Of a stretch of 64,000 nucleotides of DNA, positions 8,747 through 16,618 are shown in pieces. The translations under genes and the position numbers were made by a program. The stretch is taken from NCBI RefSeq assembly GCF_015910445.1, contig NZ_CP048882.1, positions 3,968,001 to 4,032,000 of the forward strand. The letters run 5' to 3'. The notes beneath the pieces are model-generated. The model searched no databases. It worked only from the letters and a program-made list of their open reading frames with translations, and had not been told where the DNA came from. Every line of letters begins with the position of its first letter. The stretch's first letter is position 1. The DNA is from Streptomyces bathyalis (GTDB lineage: Bacteria; Actinomycetota; Actinomycetes; Streptomycetales; Streptomycetaceae).

Positions 8747-10000
8747 ATGAGCGATTGGCTTGACGGACGGCACGACGGGAGCGTGCGCGGCGGAGAGTCG
8801 GGCGCGGCGCGCATCATCCCGGGGCAGGTGTGGCGTCGGGCCACGTATCCGGCTGCGGCGCCCGCCATGGCGCCTCCGCAGCCGCCGGGACACATTCGAC
8901 CGCAGGGCGCCGCCCCGGTCCCGCCTGGCATCCCGCCCCAATTCGACGACTCCTCGGGCGCCGACCGTGGTGCCGACTACCAGCGTGGCCGCAGATCCAC
9001 GAGGGACCGCCCCAGCAGACGCCGCCGCATTGCGCGGATGATGGCCCTCGTGGTCGCCGTGGTGCTGGCGAGCTCGATCGGCACCTACGTATGGGCCGAC
9101 ACCAGGCTCAATCGGGACGTCGACCTCGGCAAGGTCCCGGACCGCCCTCCGCGAGGCAAGGGCACCAACTACCTCATCGTGGGGTCCGACAGCCGGCAGG
9201 GCCTCTCCAGCCAGGCCAAGAAGGATCTGCACACCGGCACGGCCGAGGGCAGCCGTACTGACTCCATGATCCTGCTGCATACCGGTGCCCACGGCACCAC
9301 GATGACGAGTCTGCCGCGTGACTCGTGGACGACCATCCCGTCGTTCATCCGCCCCGACACCGGCATGCACTACCCACCGACGCGGAACAAGCTGAACGCG
9401 GCGTTCTCGTACGGCGGCCCGAGGCTGCTCGTCCGTGCCGTGGAACGGAACACGGGGCTGCGCATCGACCACTACGCGGAGATCGGCTTCGCGGGGTTCG
9501 TGGGGATCGTGGACGCGGTCGGAGGCGTGGACATGTGCCTGGAAAGGGACGTCAAGGACAAGAAGTCGGGCGTCGACCTGAAGAAGGGCTGCCAAACCCT
9601 CGACGGTGCACAGGCGCTCGCGTTCGTCCGGCAGCGGCACCAGGAGGCCCAGGGCGACTTGGGCCGCAACAGGAACCAGCAGAAGCTGCTGACAGCCCTC
9701 GCCCGAAAGGCCGCCTCACCGAGCACCATGCTCGACCCGTCGACGGTCTACTCGGCCCTGGGCTCGGGGCTGGACACCCTCGTCGTGGACAAGGACACCG
9801 ACCCGTCAAACCTCACCTTGCTGTTCCGGGCGCTGCAGGCCGTAACGGCCGGCAACGGCAAGCGCGTCAACATCCCCGTGGCCGACCGCGACTTCACCAC
9901 CTCCAAGGGCAGCGCGGTGCTGTGGGAGAGGGCACAGTCGAGGAAGCTCTTCACCCAGCTGAGGAACGACCAGCCGGTGACCTTCAAGGCAGAGCGTTAG
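8747..10000 (+). CDS. LytR-CpsA-Psr (LCP) family protein
   Basis: 417 residues: a Pro-rich cytoplasmic N-terminus, one membrane segment (MMALVVAVVLASSIGTYVW, about 101-119), then an extracellular LCP domain. LCP enzymes transfer lipid-linked polymers onto peptidoglycan. Family signatures seen: YLIVGSDSR, the Arg/Asp pair in SRTDSMILL, SLPRDSW, LNAAFSYGG, DAVGGVDMCL and FVRQRH followed by LGRNRNQQ. The conserved Arg and Asp residues that hold the pyrophosphate are present. The position behind a polysaccharide synthase suggests it may attach that polymer, or a related one, to the wall. A GGAGG lies upstream of the ATG. A terminator and tRNA-Gly copy B follow. Confidence 0.88.
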   Translation: MSDWLDGRHDGSVRGGESGAARIIPGQVWRRATYPAAAPAMAPPQPPGHIRPQGAAPVPPGIPPQFDDSSGADRGADYQRGRRSTRDRPSRRRRIARMMALVVAVVLASSIGTYVWADTRLNRDVDLGKVPDRPPRGKGTNYLIVGSDSRQGLSSQAKKDLHTGTAEGSRTDSMILLHTGAHGTTMTSLPRDSWTTIPSFIRPDTGMHYPPTRNKLNAAFSYGGPRLLVRAVERNTGLRIDHYAEIGFAGFVGIVDAVGGVDMCLERDVKDKKSGVDLKKGCQTLDGAQALAFVRQRHQEAQGDLGRNRNQQKLLTALARKAASPSTMLDPSTVYSALGSGLDTLVVDKDTDPSNLTLLFRALQAVTAGNGKRVNIPVADRDFTTSKGSAVLWERAQSRKLFTQLRNDQPVTFKAER

Positions 10001-10040
10001 TGCTCTGGTGCTCGACCCTCGGGTGGAATGGCGCAAGGCT

Positions 10041-10170
10041 CGGAGGTGGTGCGAAGTGCCTGAATCGGCCCGGACAACACAAGGGCCCAGCTTGGGGATC
10101 ATGTCCCTGAGCTGGGCCTTTTTCGTTGGAGCGGGTGACGGGAATCGAACCCGCGCTCTGAGCTTGGGAA
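10041..10170 (-). repeat. att copy B: tRNA-Gly(CCC) 3' 43 nt plus flank
   Basis: 10128-10170 equals the last 43 nt of tRNA-Gly(CCC). The full 130 bp (10041-10170) recurs at 13696-13825 (copy D) with about 6 mismatches, so B and D derive from related elements. To its right, at 10284-10301, two tggcac repeats are spaced 11 bp apart. They look like integrase arm-binding sites. Confidence 0.85.
10084..10124 (+). terminator. Rho-independent terminator after LCP gene
   Basis: The stem ggcccagct/agctgggcc (10084-10092, 10110-10118) is followed by a T run on the plus strand. It fits termination of the LCP transcript. The same hairpin precedes att copy D, so it travels with this att type. Confidence 0.75.
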
Positions 10171-10324
10171 TCACCAATGGTTGGGCTCAGCAGGTGGTGT
10201 GCTGAGCTGCGTGCATGACTCCTGGTGCACCACTGGAACAGGCCGCGTTGTGACCGGTGTTGACCGGGCGTCTCCGCCCGTTCTGGCACGCATCTGGCAC
10301 AAGCGGCGGCTGGGGGCGGGCTGC

Positions 10325-10996
10325 TCAGTCCTCCTCGAGGTCTTCCGGATCGTGGAGCCGTACGGCGATGTCGTCAGCCCACGAAAGTGCCCACCGACGC
10401 AGTTCTTCGGTCTCCTCACCGTCGAGGCCGTAGGCGGCGAATTCGCTGTCGTCGATCCAGTCCGCTCCGCCGAGCCGCGCTTGGAGTTCGGAGAGGTCGA
10501 AGTCATCGCGAGCATGACGTTGCCCGAGCGCTTCGAGTTCCGTGCGGCTCCAACGATCTGCGGCAGCCCGCACGTCGATGAGGTCCCGTGCCAGCCCGCG
10601 GTCGGCCAAAGCGCGGACTTTGGTGCCGACGACGTCATCGAGCGAAAGAACCAATCCGAATTCGGTCGTCACCGGCGGGCGCCAGAAAGCCTCTTTGAGG
10701 AGGTCTACTTCGCACTCTTCGCCGGAGCCGGGGTCGGTGACGATCAGCCGGGCCGAGAGCGGGTCGGCTTCCAAGGCACGTACGCTCCAGCCGCGGCCTT
10801 CCAGACCGGTACGTACGGAGGCCGCGATGTCCTCCATACGGTCGGGGTTCTCGGTTGCGACGTCGAGGTCCTGGCTGAGCCGGTCGACCAGGCCGTGGGC
10901 CTGGACGGCGTAACCCCCTGTGACCGCGAGCGGATAGGCCTCGCCAACTGCGAGTACATCTGCCAGCAGCCTGCGGTGGAATTCCGTGAGATTCAT
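10325..10996 (-). CDS. Nucleotidyltransferase, AbiEii/AbiGii-like toxin family
   Basis: 223 residues. The N-terminus carries the nucleotidyltransferase core: VTGGYAVQAHG followed by SQDLDVAT, with a third acidic strand at CEVDLL. This is the pattern of AbiEii-like enzymes that transfer nucleotides to tRNA or other targets in type IV toxin-antitoxin and abortive-infection systems. The C-terminal half is helical and ends in acidic residues. Its start overlaps the stop of the upstream 115-residue gene by 4 nt, so the two form a unit. It sits alone with that partner between att copies B and C, as island cargo would. The family is likely; toxicity is inferred. Confidence 0.75.
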   Translation of the reverse strand: MNLTEFHRRLLADVLAVGEAYPLAVTGGYAVQAHGLVDRLSQDLDVATENPDRMEDIAASVRTGLEGRGWSVRALEADPLSARLIVTDPGSGEECEVDLLKEAFWRPPVTTEFGLVLSLDDVVGTKVRALADRGLARDLIDVRAAADRWSRTELEALGQRHARDDFDLSELQARLGGADWIDDSEFAAYGLDGEETEELRRWALSWADDIAVRLHDPEDLEED

Positions 10997-11340
10997 GCAG
11001 CAGTCTGGGTGCTCGGCCTGAGTTCGGCGAAGGCGCTCTCCCAGACCTCACGGATGTCGCGGCTGATCAGAGTGCGCAGAACGGGCCACATGCTGATGAG
11101 CAGATCCCTATTCAGATACCGGACCAGATCCTCACGCATGCCCTCGGCCAGGACGATCCGGTAGCAGCTCATCCGCAGGCGGGGCTGGTCGAGATCGAAC
11201 TCAGTGAGACCGGACCACGCCAGGTGGAGGGGCAGGCTGACACTGCCGTGCGCCGGGCCATCGAGCTCGGAGAGGTCGGCAGGTCGACGCCGCGCGAACC
11301 GGTCGCGACGGATCTCGGAGATGCTGGGCGTGGATGCCAT
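10993..11340 (-). CDS. Small protein paired with the AbiEii-like gene (unknown family)
   Basis: 115 residues from the ATG at 11340; an in-frame ATG at 11361 would add 7 residues. It overlaps the nucleotidyltransferase gene by 4 nt, which implies translational coupling and a shared role, perhaps antitoxin or regulator. It lacks the winged-helix look of AbiEi antitoxins. Visible features are a basic N-terminus (SEIRRDRFARRRPAD) and a mixed middle (MSCYRIVLAEGMREDLVRYL). I do not recognise the family. Confidence 0.6.
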   Translation of the reverse strand: MASTPSISEIRRDRFARRRPADLSELDGPAHGSVSLPLHLAWSGLTEFDLDQPRLRMSCYRIVLAEGMREDLVRYLNRDLLISMWPVLRTLISRDIREVWESAFAELRPSTQTAA

Positions 11341-11511
11341 GTTTCTATCATCGCGCAGCACTGAAACGGTTTGCGATCCCTGCAGTGGATAAGCAGCCAG
11401 AGTGATGGCTCAGGACAGAGCAGCTGCCACCTGAAGGCGGGCCAGCGGCATGAGGGGCAGCAGGCCCGCACAACAAACAAGCCCCAGACCTCTGGCCTGG
11501 GGCTTTGCGCT

Positions 11512-11553
11512 GGAGCGGGTGACGGGAATCGAACCCGCGCTCTGAGCTTGGAA
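11512..11553 (-). repeat. att copy C: tRNA-Gly(CCC) 3' end with one base lost
   Basis: Matches the tRNA-Gly 3' end but has one G fewer in the anticodon-loop region (gcttggaa instead of gcttgggaa), so 42 nt. It is preceded by the aagcccc/ggggctt hairpin type (11479 onward) shared with copies A, E and the intact tRNA. To the right, tggcacg repeats lie at 11665 and 11676. No integrase tail is recognisable on its left. Confidence 0.8.
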
Positions 11554-11697
11554 CCACCGTGCCGCTGGAGCCAGATCGAGGGCTGACCTGCGCTCATGAA
11601 GGCTGTGTGCGGCCTGGTACTGGCCCACGCGCGACCGGAGTTGACCGTGGCAGTCCGGCCGTTCTGGCACGCATTTGGCACGGTCGCTCAGGTGGCT

Positions 11698-12132
11698 CTA
11701 CAGGTCGTCAGGCAGAAGCCGGAAAGCGTGATCGCCGGTGAGAGGGGTGACGGCTCTGAAGTCCCGGCGGTCGAGGGTCAGGATGATCTCAGTGTCGTAC
11801 GCCTCGGCCAGAACGACGTTCACCGCATCGGTCAGATCGAGCCGCAGGGCCGCGTAGTGGTTCTGGACCTTACGGGCCTTGCGAAGTGTGCCGGCGGACA
11901 ACTCGGGAATGGCAAAGCGTCCGGTTCGCTCTTGTCCCAGCACCCAGTCGTTCACCGCGTACGCGGCCTTGCGGTCGACGTTGCGCGTGGTGATGTGTTC
12001 GATCTCCAAAATCACCAACGGCGATACCACGATGAGTGCTGCCTGACGCATGGCGGTCCGAGCGGCTCCGTGGTCAGGATCCGAGGTGTTCAGTGCGGCC
12101 ACCAGGCCGGAGGTGTCCCCGACGACGATCAC
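11698..12132 (-). CDS. PIN-domain toxin (VapC-like)
   Basis: 144-residue PIN-domain nuclease. The acidic site residues can be placed: Asp in VVGDTSGLVA, Glu in LVILEIEH, and Asp residues in LTDAVNVVLAE and ILTLDRRDF. Such proteins cut RNA and are held inactive by a partner antitoxin. The start overlaps the stop of the upstream ribbon-helix-helix gene by 4 nt, the normal antitoxin-toxin order. It lies in the relic segment between att copies C and D, and all key residues remain, so the pair may be active. Confidence 0.85.
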   Translation of the reverse strand: MIVVGDTSGLVAALNTSDPDHGAARTAMRQAALIVVSPLVILEIEHITTRNVDRKAAYAVNDWVLGQERTGRFAIPELSAGTLRKARKVQNHYAALRLDLTDAVNVVLAEAYDTEIILTLDRRDFRAVTPLTGDHAFRLLPDDL

Positions 12133-12368
12133 TCGGTGTCCGCCACGCCGTCCGAGACCGCTCGGTCGATCTCCTCGGCAGTGACCGGTCCGCCGAAGTC
12201 CATGCTCGGGATGTCCCAGTCCTCATCCCAGCGACGGGTGCGCAGGGCCGCGAGGTGGAACGCCTCCCGGAAGTACTCCGACTCCGAGCGCCCCTCCCGA
12301 GCAGCCGCCTCCTTGATCAGCGCGAGGTCTTCTTCGTCGACCATGACGGTCGTCTTCTTCAAAGCCAT
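12129..12368 (-). CDS. Ribbon-helix-helix antitoxin (VapB-like)
   Basis: 79 residues starting MALKKTTVMVDEEDLALI, a clear ribbon-helix-helix DNA-binding N-terminus with the helix pair KEAAAREGRSESEYFREAF. The acidic C-terminal tail (VTAEEIDRAVSDGVADTE) is the part expected to wrap the PIN toxin. The ATG at 12368 is chosen because the longer GTG-started ORF adds 61 unconserved-looking residues. The short palindrome-like gccatatggttatggtacc over the start could be the autoregulatory operator. Confidence 0.8.
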   Translation of the reverse strand: MALKKTTVMVDEEDLALIKEAAAREGRSESEYFREAFHLAALRTRRWDEDWDIPSMDFGGPVTAEEIDRAVSDGVADTE

Positions 12369-12507
12369 ATGGTTATGGTACCTCAGCCATAACAGCGTAA
12401 TCTCAGTCGGAAGTCTGAATCGCGTCCTGTCCGTCCCATGTGTCGGCAGGCAGCCTCGAGTCAATCCCTCCGACGAGGGCGGGCGTGCGTGGCTCCTAGG
12501 GGCAGTG

Positions 12508-13557
12508 ATGGCGTATGTACCGATCCTGAAAGGCAAACGAGGCGAATTCACCGCGCTCGGGCAGATGGAGCCCGGTGTGCAGGCCGAAGTTCATCCGATC
12601 ATGGAAGTCGTCCATGACGAGCGACTGCGGGATGTCATGGAGACCTTCCGCAAGAACGCCTGGGGCCAGCTGCCGCAAGGGCTGGATATCGCCGTGGACT
12701 GTGGCGGCCTATGGCATCACGGTGTGGTCGGCGGCGTCTGGACTGGACGCCCGATGCACTGGCTCAGCGAGGCGTTCGGAGCCTGGCTCCTCGCCCTGAT
12801 CCCGGTCTTCCGACCGTATGACCCGCCCGGAGCGCTGACCGAGGTGCGTGACGTTCAGCGCGCTCACAGGCGTGGAGCGGTGCTCCGCGTCGATGTCTTC
12901 CTTGTTCCGGTCGGGTCTCCCACGGTGTCGCGTGAGGTGCGCACCGCCTTGCGTGCCGTGCATCTGGCCCCTGAGCAGGTGGACTTGGTGCTGGATGCCG
13001 GTCACGTGTCCGGGGATACCGCGGTGACTGACGCGCTCCCGCCGATGCTGGACGCGTTGCGATGGGCGCGGCAGGCCACGTGGCGCAACGTGGTTTTGGC
13101 TGCAGGTGCCTTTCCCAAGACTCTTCGGAAGCTGGTGCGAGGAATTCCCAACCGGGTGCACCGGTGGGACGCTGCGTTGTGGCGCAAGGTGGTGAACTCT
13201 ACGGACGGCATGCCACCGCACTTCGGCGATTACGGCGTAACGCATCCGGTCGCGCCGCGACGTGGCCGTGGCAGCATCCCCAACATTCGGTACACGGCCG
13301 GCGAGGACTGGCAGGTCTACGTCGCCCCTCAGACGCTTCCGGGTAACGATGACTTCTTTGTGATCGCGCGGGAACTTCTGCGCTCGGAGTACTGGCCTGT
13401 CCGCGGGGAGGCTACTTCGTGGGGAGACGCGGAATTGGCCATGTGCGCACGGGGGCAGCGGGCGAAGGCCGGTGGCGGAGCGGAGTGGCGTGCCTGGGCC
13501 ACTTCCCACCACTTGGCGGTTACCGCGGAGGCCCTGCGAACGACGGGCCAGCCGTGA
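12508..13557 (+). CDS. Beta family protein (phage T4 beta-protein-like)
   Basis: 349 residues from the ATG at 12508. The opening MAYVPILKGKRGEFTAL and the following PIMEVV match the family named after phage T4 beta protein, often found near defence genes and mobile DNA. Its function is unknown. The middle shows barrel-like repeats of strand and helix (VDLVLDAGHVSGDT, WRNVVLAAGAFPKTL) like a TIM-barrel-type fold. The in-frame ORF runs back to 11596 over the opposite toxin genes, so the ATG at 12508 just upstream of the family signature is used. It is divergent from the VapB-like gene with 139 bp between. An integrase relic begins right after its stop. Confidence 0.7.
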   Translation: MAYVPILKGKRGEFTALGQMEPGVQAEVHPIMEVVHDERLRDVMETFRKNAWGQLPQGLDIAVDCGGLWHHGVVGGVWTGRPMHWLSEAFGAWLLALIPVFRPYDPPGALTEVRDVQRAHRRGAVLRVDVFLVPVGSPTVSREVRTALRAVHLAPEQVDLVLDAGHVSGDTAVTDALPPMLDALRWARQATWRNVVLAAGAFPKTLRKLVRGIPNRVHRWDAALWRKVVNSTDGMPPHFGDYGVTHPVAPRRGRGSIPNIRYTAGEDWQVYVAPQTLPGNDDFFVIARELLRSEYWPVRGEATSWGDAELAMCARGQRAKAGGGAEWRAWATSHHLAVTAEALRTTGQP

Positions 13558-13560
13558 CCT

Positions 13561-13690
13561 TTTGTCCTCAAGGCCGGGCTCATCTACCAGCACTCCGATG
13601 ACGAGCGGCAGACGGAGGTGGCAGCGGGGCTTGACCGGATGGTGCGAGCCGAGCGAGAGAAGCACAGAGGCAAGCCGGAAGATCCATCCA
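13561..13690 (+). pseudogene. Decayed integrase C-terminus (left of att copy D)
   Basis: Frame 13570 reads KAGLIYQHSDDERQTEVAAG, then LDRMVRAEREK. It matches the end of the intact integrase (KAALIYQHSTLERQREVAAG). The catalytic Tyr is kept but everything upstream is gone: the beta-protein stop lies 3 bp before. This marks the integrase-proximal end of a former element that ended at copy D. Confidence 0.8.
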
Positions 13691-13695
13691 TGGTG

Positions 13696-13825
13696 CGGAG
13701 GTGGTGCAAGGTGCCTGAATCGGTCTGGACAACACAAGGGCCCAGCTTGGGGATCATTTCCCTGAGCTGGGCCTTTTTCTTTGGAGCGGGTGACGGGAAT
13801 CGAACCCGCGCTCTGAGCTTGGGAA
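13696..13825 (-). repeat. att copy D: tRNA-Gly(CCC) 3' 43 nt plus flank
   Basis: 13783-13825 equals the tRNA-Gly 3' 43 nt. Together with the ggcccagct hairpin on its left it repeats the 130 bp of copy B with about 6 mismatches. On its right lie the gtgaccggtgttgacc motif, shared exactly with copy B, and degraded tggcgcg/tggcatg repeats 11 bp apart (13913, 13924). Confidence 0.85.
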
Positions 13826-13988
13826 TCACGGAGCGGTCGTCGGCTGACAAGTGGGCTGAGCTGCGAACAGCACCCGTCGTGACCGGTGTTGACCAGACTT
13901 CTCTGTCAGTGCTGGCGCGCTTCTGGCATGGGGGTCGCCTATGGAGATGAGTGGATGGAGTACATCGCCTGTGGCGCTGTTGGTTAGC

Positions 13989-14243
13989 TCAGCCCTCCCC
14001 GTGCCCTGCTGCGCTCCCTCCGGGGGACGCACCATTGCCCCTGTTACTGTCCGGGCCGGTGGCGCTCGCTGAGGGCTCCTGAGCGCCTGAATCACTGGTA
14101 TTGCTGCTCAGTTCCTGCTGGAACTGCCGCCATGCACGGAGGAGTTGCGGCAGCCGCGACAGCGCTCCAGTGATCTGGGCTAGCAGGAGTTCGATGACTC
14201 CGAAGAAGCCCAGGATGAAGAGGAGAATCCCATCCCAGGGCAT
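13989..14243 (-). CDS. Small single-pass membrane protein, unknown
   Basis: 84 residues: a hydrophobic helix at the N-terminus (ILLFILGFFGVIELLLAQI), a short basic stretch, then a long Ser/Gly/Asn-rich tail. Its ATG overlaps the TGA of the upstream 352-residue gene (ATGA), which argues that both are real and co-translated. No family recognised. It could be a membrane partner of the upstream protein. Confidence 0.55.
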   Translation of the reverse strand: MPWDGILLFILGFFGVIELLLAQITGALSRLPQLLRAWRQFQQELSSNTSDSGAQEPSASATGPDSNRGNGASPGGSAAGHGEG

Positions 14244-15301
14244 CAGTGGCTCACGCCATTCAATGGTAGGGCCGTTACGCGCTGCTCTGATAGCGACTGA
14301 GGACGTGGAGCAAATCGAGCGGGTACGCGGACAGCGATACGACGGTGAGCCTCGTAGGCATGCGGGCTGGCCAGCAGTCGGGCGCCACTCTCGGCAGACC
14401 GGCGGGGGAAGCGGAGTTGTAGCACGCCGGCCCGTCCGAGTTGAGACCGTCCGTTGAAGGAGCACTGACTTGAGTAACTTGTCTCGCAGCTGCAGTACGA
14501 GTCTGTCCAGTCGAGCCTGAGTCCCAAGACCTCATCGTTGATGAGATGGAGCAATGTCTCGTGATGAGAGGGCATGCGCACAGCCAGCGGCTGATACTGC
14601 GTCTCCACAATCCATTGCATGCCTGCGTCGGCGGGGTTTGTCCAAGCCGTTGTGTACAGGGGGACACCCATGGTTCGAAGAAGCCCGATGCGCCTGAGCA
14701 GACCGCTGGCCAGCCAAGCCGTACTGCCGAACGAAAGGCGGTGTGTAGCTCTATTGTTAGGGTGTCCGGTGAAGGCGAGTTCGGCGGCGGTCCACCTGCG
14801 AGGCTCCTCCTGACTGCACAGCTGGAGACCTTCACGACCCATTTCCTCGTCCGTTTCAGCCAGAACGCTGCGCCACCGGTTCGGATGGATGCCGGTGATG
14901 TGGATGGTCGCGTCCGTGTCGAGGAGGGACAGAACGAGCCCGCGTCGGTTCGCCTCGGTGATACGGCACCCTGGGATGCCGTAGACATCGCTGGTGGCGC
15001 GGTCATACCGGGGAATGAGGGTGGTGGCCAGCTCTGAGGCCATGTTGTCACCCTCGACTGCGATCGTGAGGCCATCAGGCAGCGGATGGACGTACCTGAT
15101 GCCCCATGGGTGGATGGGGCTGTTCGACGGCCAGCAGATCTGTCGGACAACCCATTGCTCCAACCACTGCTGCTTGGGGTTGGCTTCTGGAATGAGATGG
15201 TCGGCGCTACATGAACTTACGACCTGGTGGGCGCCCTCAAGAGGCATGCCTGTGAAGAGTGAGAAGGCCTTGGCGTCGCGAGCCTGACTCGTCTGCCGCA
15301 T
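14243..15301 (-). CDS. Hypothetical protein, unknown family
   Basis: 352 residues, no signal peptide or membrane segment. Cys and His residues are spread through the chain, with a cluster near residues 271-280 (YCSCETSYSSQC). The composition of the first 260 residues looks natural. The Arg-rich last 60 residues are less convincing and could be read-through after a frameshift. It shares an ATGA overlap with the next small membrane-protein gene. The pair is the only content between att copies D and E, so it is probably cargo of a lost element. I cannot name a function. Confidence 0.5.
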   Translation of the reverse strand: MRQTSQARDAKAFSLFTGMPLEGAHQVVSSCSADHLIPEANPKQQWLEQWVVRQICWPSNSPIHPWGIRYVHPLPDGLTIAVEGDNMASELATTLIPRYDRATSDVYGIPGCRITEANRRGLVLSLLDTDATIHITGIHPNRWRSVLAETDEEMGREGLQLCSQEEPRRWTAAELAFTGHPNNRATHRLSFGSTAWLASGLLRRIGLLRTMGVPLYTTAWTNPADAGMQWIVETQYQPLAVRMPSHHETLLHLINDEVLGLRLDWTDSYCSCETSYSSQCSFNGRSQLGRAGVLQLRFPRRSAESGARLLASPHAYEAHRRIAVRVPARFAPRPQSLSEQRVTALPLNGVSH

Positions 15302-15769
15302 GGAGGATCTCTTTCGGCCACAACGTCGCCCCGACCATGACGCGTGGCGGTTGAGTGGGAGTCCCGCATGCGTGATTCGGCTCTAGCAACGGTGTCAGTT
15401 CGACTGTCTTCTGCGCCCTCCTGCGCTCCATCCGGTCGGGGAGAGCGCGGCGCACGGCATCCGCAAGACCTCGCTACGCAGGATACGACAAGCAGGCCGG
15501 GCTCGCGCAACTGTGTTCACTCTACGTCGAGTCGGCGATTCCCGGCTGAAGGCGGCGCTCCGGAGATGGAGGAGCGAGCTCGCGCGTTCCTCGAGTGCTG
15601 GCTGTCTAGGGGCTCCAGTCTGAGCACTCTCACTCGCTTTGGAGTTGAAGGGTCAGACTCAGGCGTCGGCCGTGCGGGCTTCCACGTTCCGAAGCCTCGA
15701 CGCGCTTCGAAAACGACGCTACGGGCACGAGCGGGCACGAGGCCGACAGGAGGCGTCAGTGCACCACGG
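15302..15769. other. Non-coding stretch left of att copy E
   Basis: No gene recognised. Two gggcacg repeats 10 bp apart (15723, 15733) sit 80 bp from the tRNA fragment. They correspond in place to the repeats at the very end of the intact integrase gene (27761, 27772). This suggests the stretch is the eroded integrase end of the element that once stood to the left. Confidence 0.45.
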
Positions 15770-15854
15770 ACAACAAACAAGCCCCGGGCCTCTGGCCTGG
15801 GGCTTTGTGCTGGAGCGGGTGACGGGAATCGAACCCGCGCTCTGAGCTTGGGAA
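15770..15854 (-). repeat. att copy E: left end of the present integrative element
   Basis: 85 bp repeated at 27809-27893 with a single mismatch. It contains the hairpin aagcccc/ggggctt and the tRNA-Gly 3' 43 nt (15812-15854). As the closest match to the intact tRNA end, it is the natural partner site bounding the element at 15.85-27.89 kb. Confidence 0.9.
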
Positions 15855-15964
15855 TCACCGTACCTGGGGCCGCAGTTGGGCTGCTGGCCAGCGAAACCGC
15901 GGCCCATAACTGTCCGGGAGCGGCGTTCAACGAGCCGCAGCTGACCGTGGTTTACCGCCCCTAC

Positions 15965-16011
15965 GGGCACGCCACGGGCACGTGATCCGCTCGTTGCGAA
16001 CCATGGGCACG
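15965..16011. repeat. Putative integrase arm-type repeats, left end
   Basis: gggcacg occurs at 15965, 15976 and 16005, the first two 11 bp apart (one helical turn). The same heptamer pair lies at 27761 and 27772, inside the integrase stop region near the other end. Phage-type integrases use such paired arm sites; binding here is inferred. Confidence 0.5.
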
Positions 16012-16334
16012 ACGGTCGCTGAGGTCTCCGCGGCTGGCGAGCTCCCACCCTAGAGCTATCACTGTCCGGCTGCGGTCGCCGTGGTTGCTGTACTTGGCTG
16101 CTGTACAGCGCATTACATGATCACCGCTTCAGGAGTTCGACCGTTCCGCAACGTGGCAAGCGAAACGTGCAGTTGGCGGCCACTCATCGATCTTGCTTCG
16201 ACTGCCGCAGTCTAGGAACGTCGCCCCCGTCGATGTCAGTTGGTGATGTCAGCACGAGTGGCGGCGTTGAGCGGACCGGACGCCGTGTCGCCTTCGAGTA
16301 GACAAATTCTGTCGCCTTGTGGTAGACAGTGCTG

Positions 16335-16526
16335 GTGCGAAAAGGCGCGTTGATGCAGGAGTTGCGGCGTATCGCCGCAAGCAAGAACGCGGATCTCGGA
16401 CTCGCAAGGCAGGGAGGTCGACATGAGATTTACACACTCAGGGGTGTGTCTCTGCCCGTCCCGCGACACCGGGATATCGCCGAAGGTACCGCCAAGGAGT
16501 TGATCAAGGCGGCGGAAGGAGCGTGA
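16335..16526 (+). CDS. hicA: HicA-like mRNA interferase toxin
   Basis: About 63 residues. The C-terminal half is typical of HicA: GGRHEIYTL with the catalytic His, then a strand, then PVPRHRDIAEGTAKELIKA (PRH-x-EI type). HicA toxins are small double-stranded RNA-binding-fold RNases that cut mRNA. The start is uncertain: GTG at 16329 or 16335, or ATG at 16353. The hicB gene follows after 92 bp, an unusually wide gap that holds a hairpin. Two gtagaca repeats upstream (about 16298 and 16321) may be the operator. GC content falls from here to about 18.5 kb compared with the neighbours. Confidence 0.75.
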   Translation: MRKGALMQELRRIAASKNADLGLARQGGRHEIYTLRGVSLPVPRHRDIAEGTAKELIKAAEGA

Positions 16527-16566
16527 TCGATAGGGGGTCGAGGCCTCGTCGGCCCCCTCCCGATCA
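16524..16566 (+). other. Hairpin between hicA and hicB
   Basis: gatcg and ggggg pair with ccccc and cgatc further on (16525-16565) and enclose a gaggcctc palindrome. There is no T run, so it is more a structural or processing hairpin than a terminator. It could set the toxin/antitoxin ratio. Confidence 0.4.
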
Positions 16567-16618
16567 TGTCCTACCAGAAACTTCGGCGAACGCACAGCAC
16601 AAAGGAAAGGAGAGGGAG

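Noticed and set aside
11596..12507. Long N-terminal extension of the beta-family gene
   Set aside because: It runs over the opposite-strand VapBC-like genes, and family similarity begins at the ATG at 12508.
5860..15854. Five tRNA-Gly-like sequences as separate tRNA genes
   Set aside because: Each holds only the 3' 42-43 nt and breaks off in the anticodon loop, so no cloverleaf can form.
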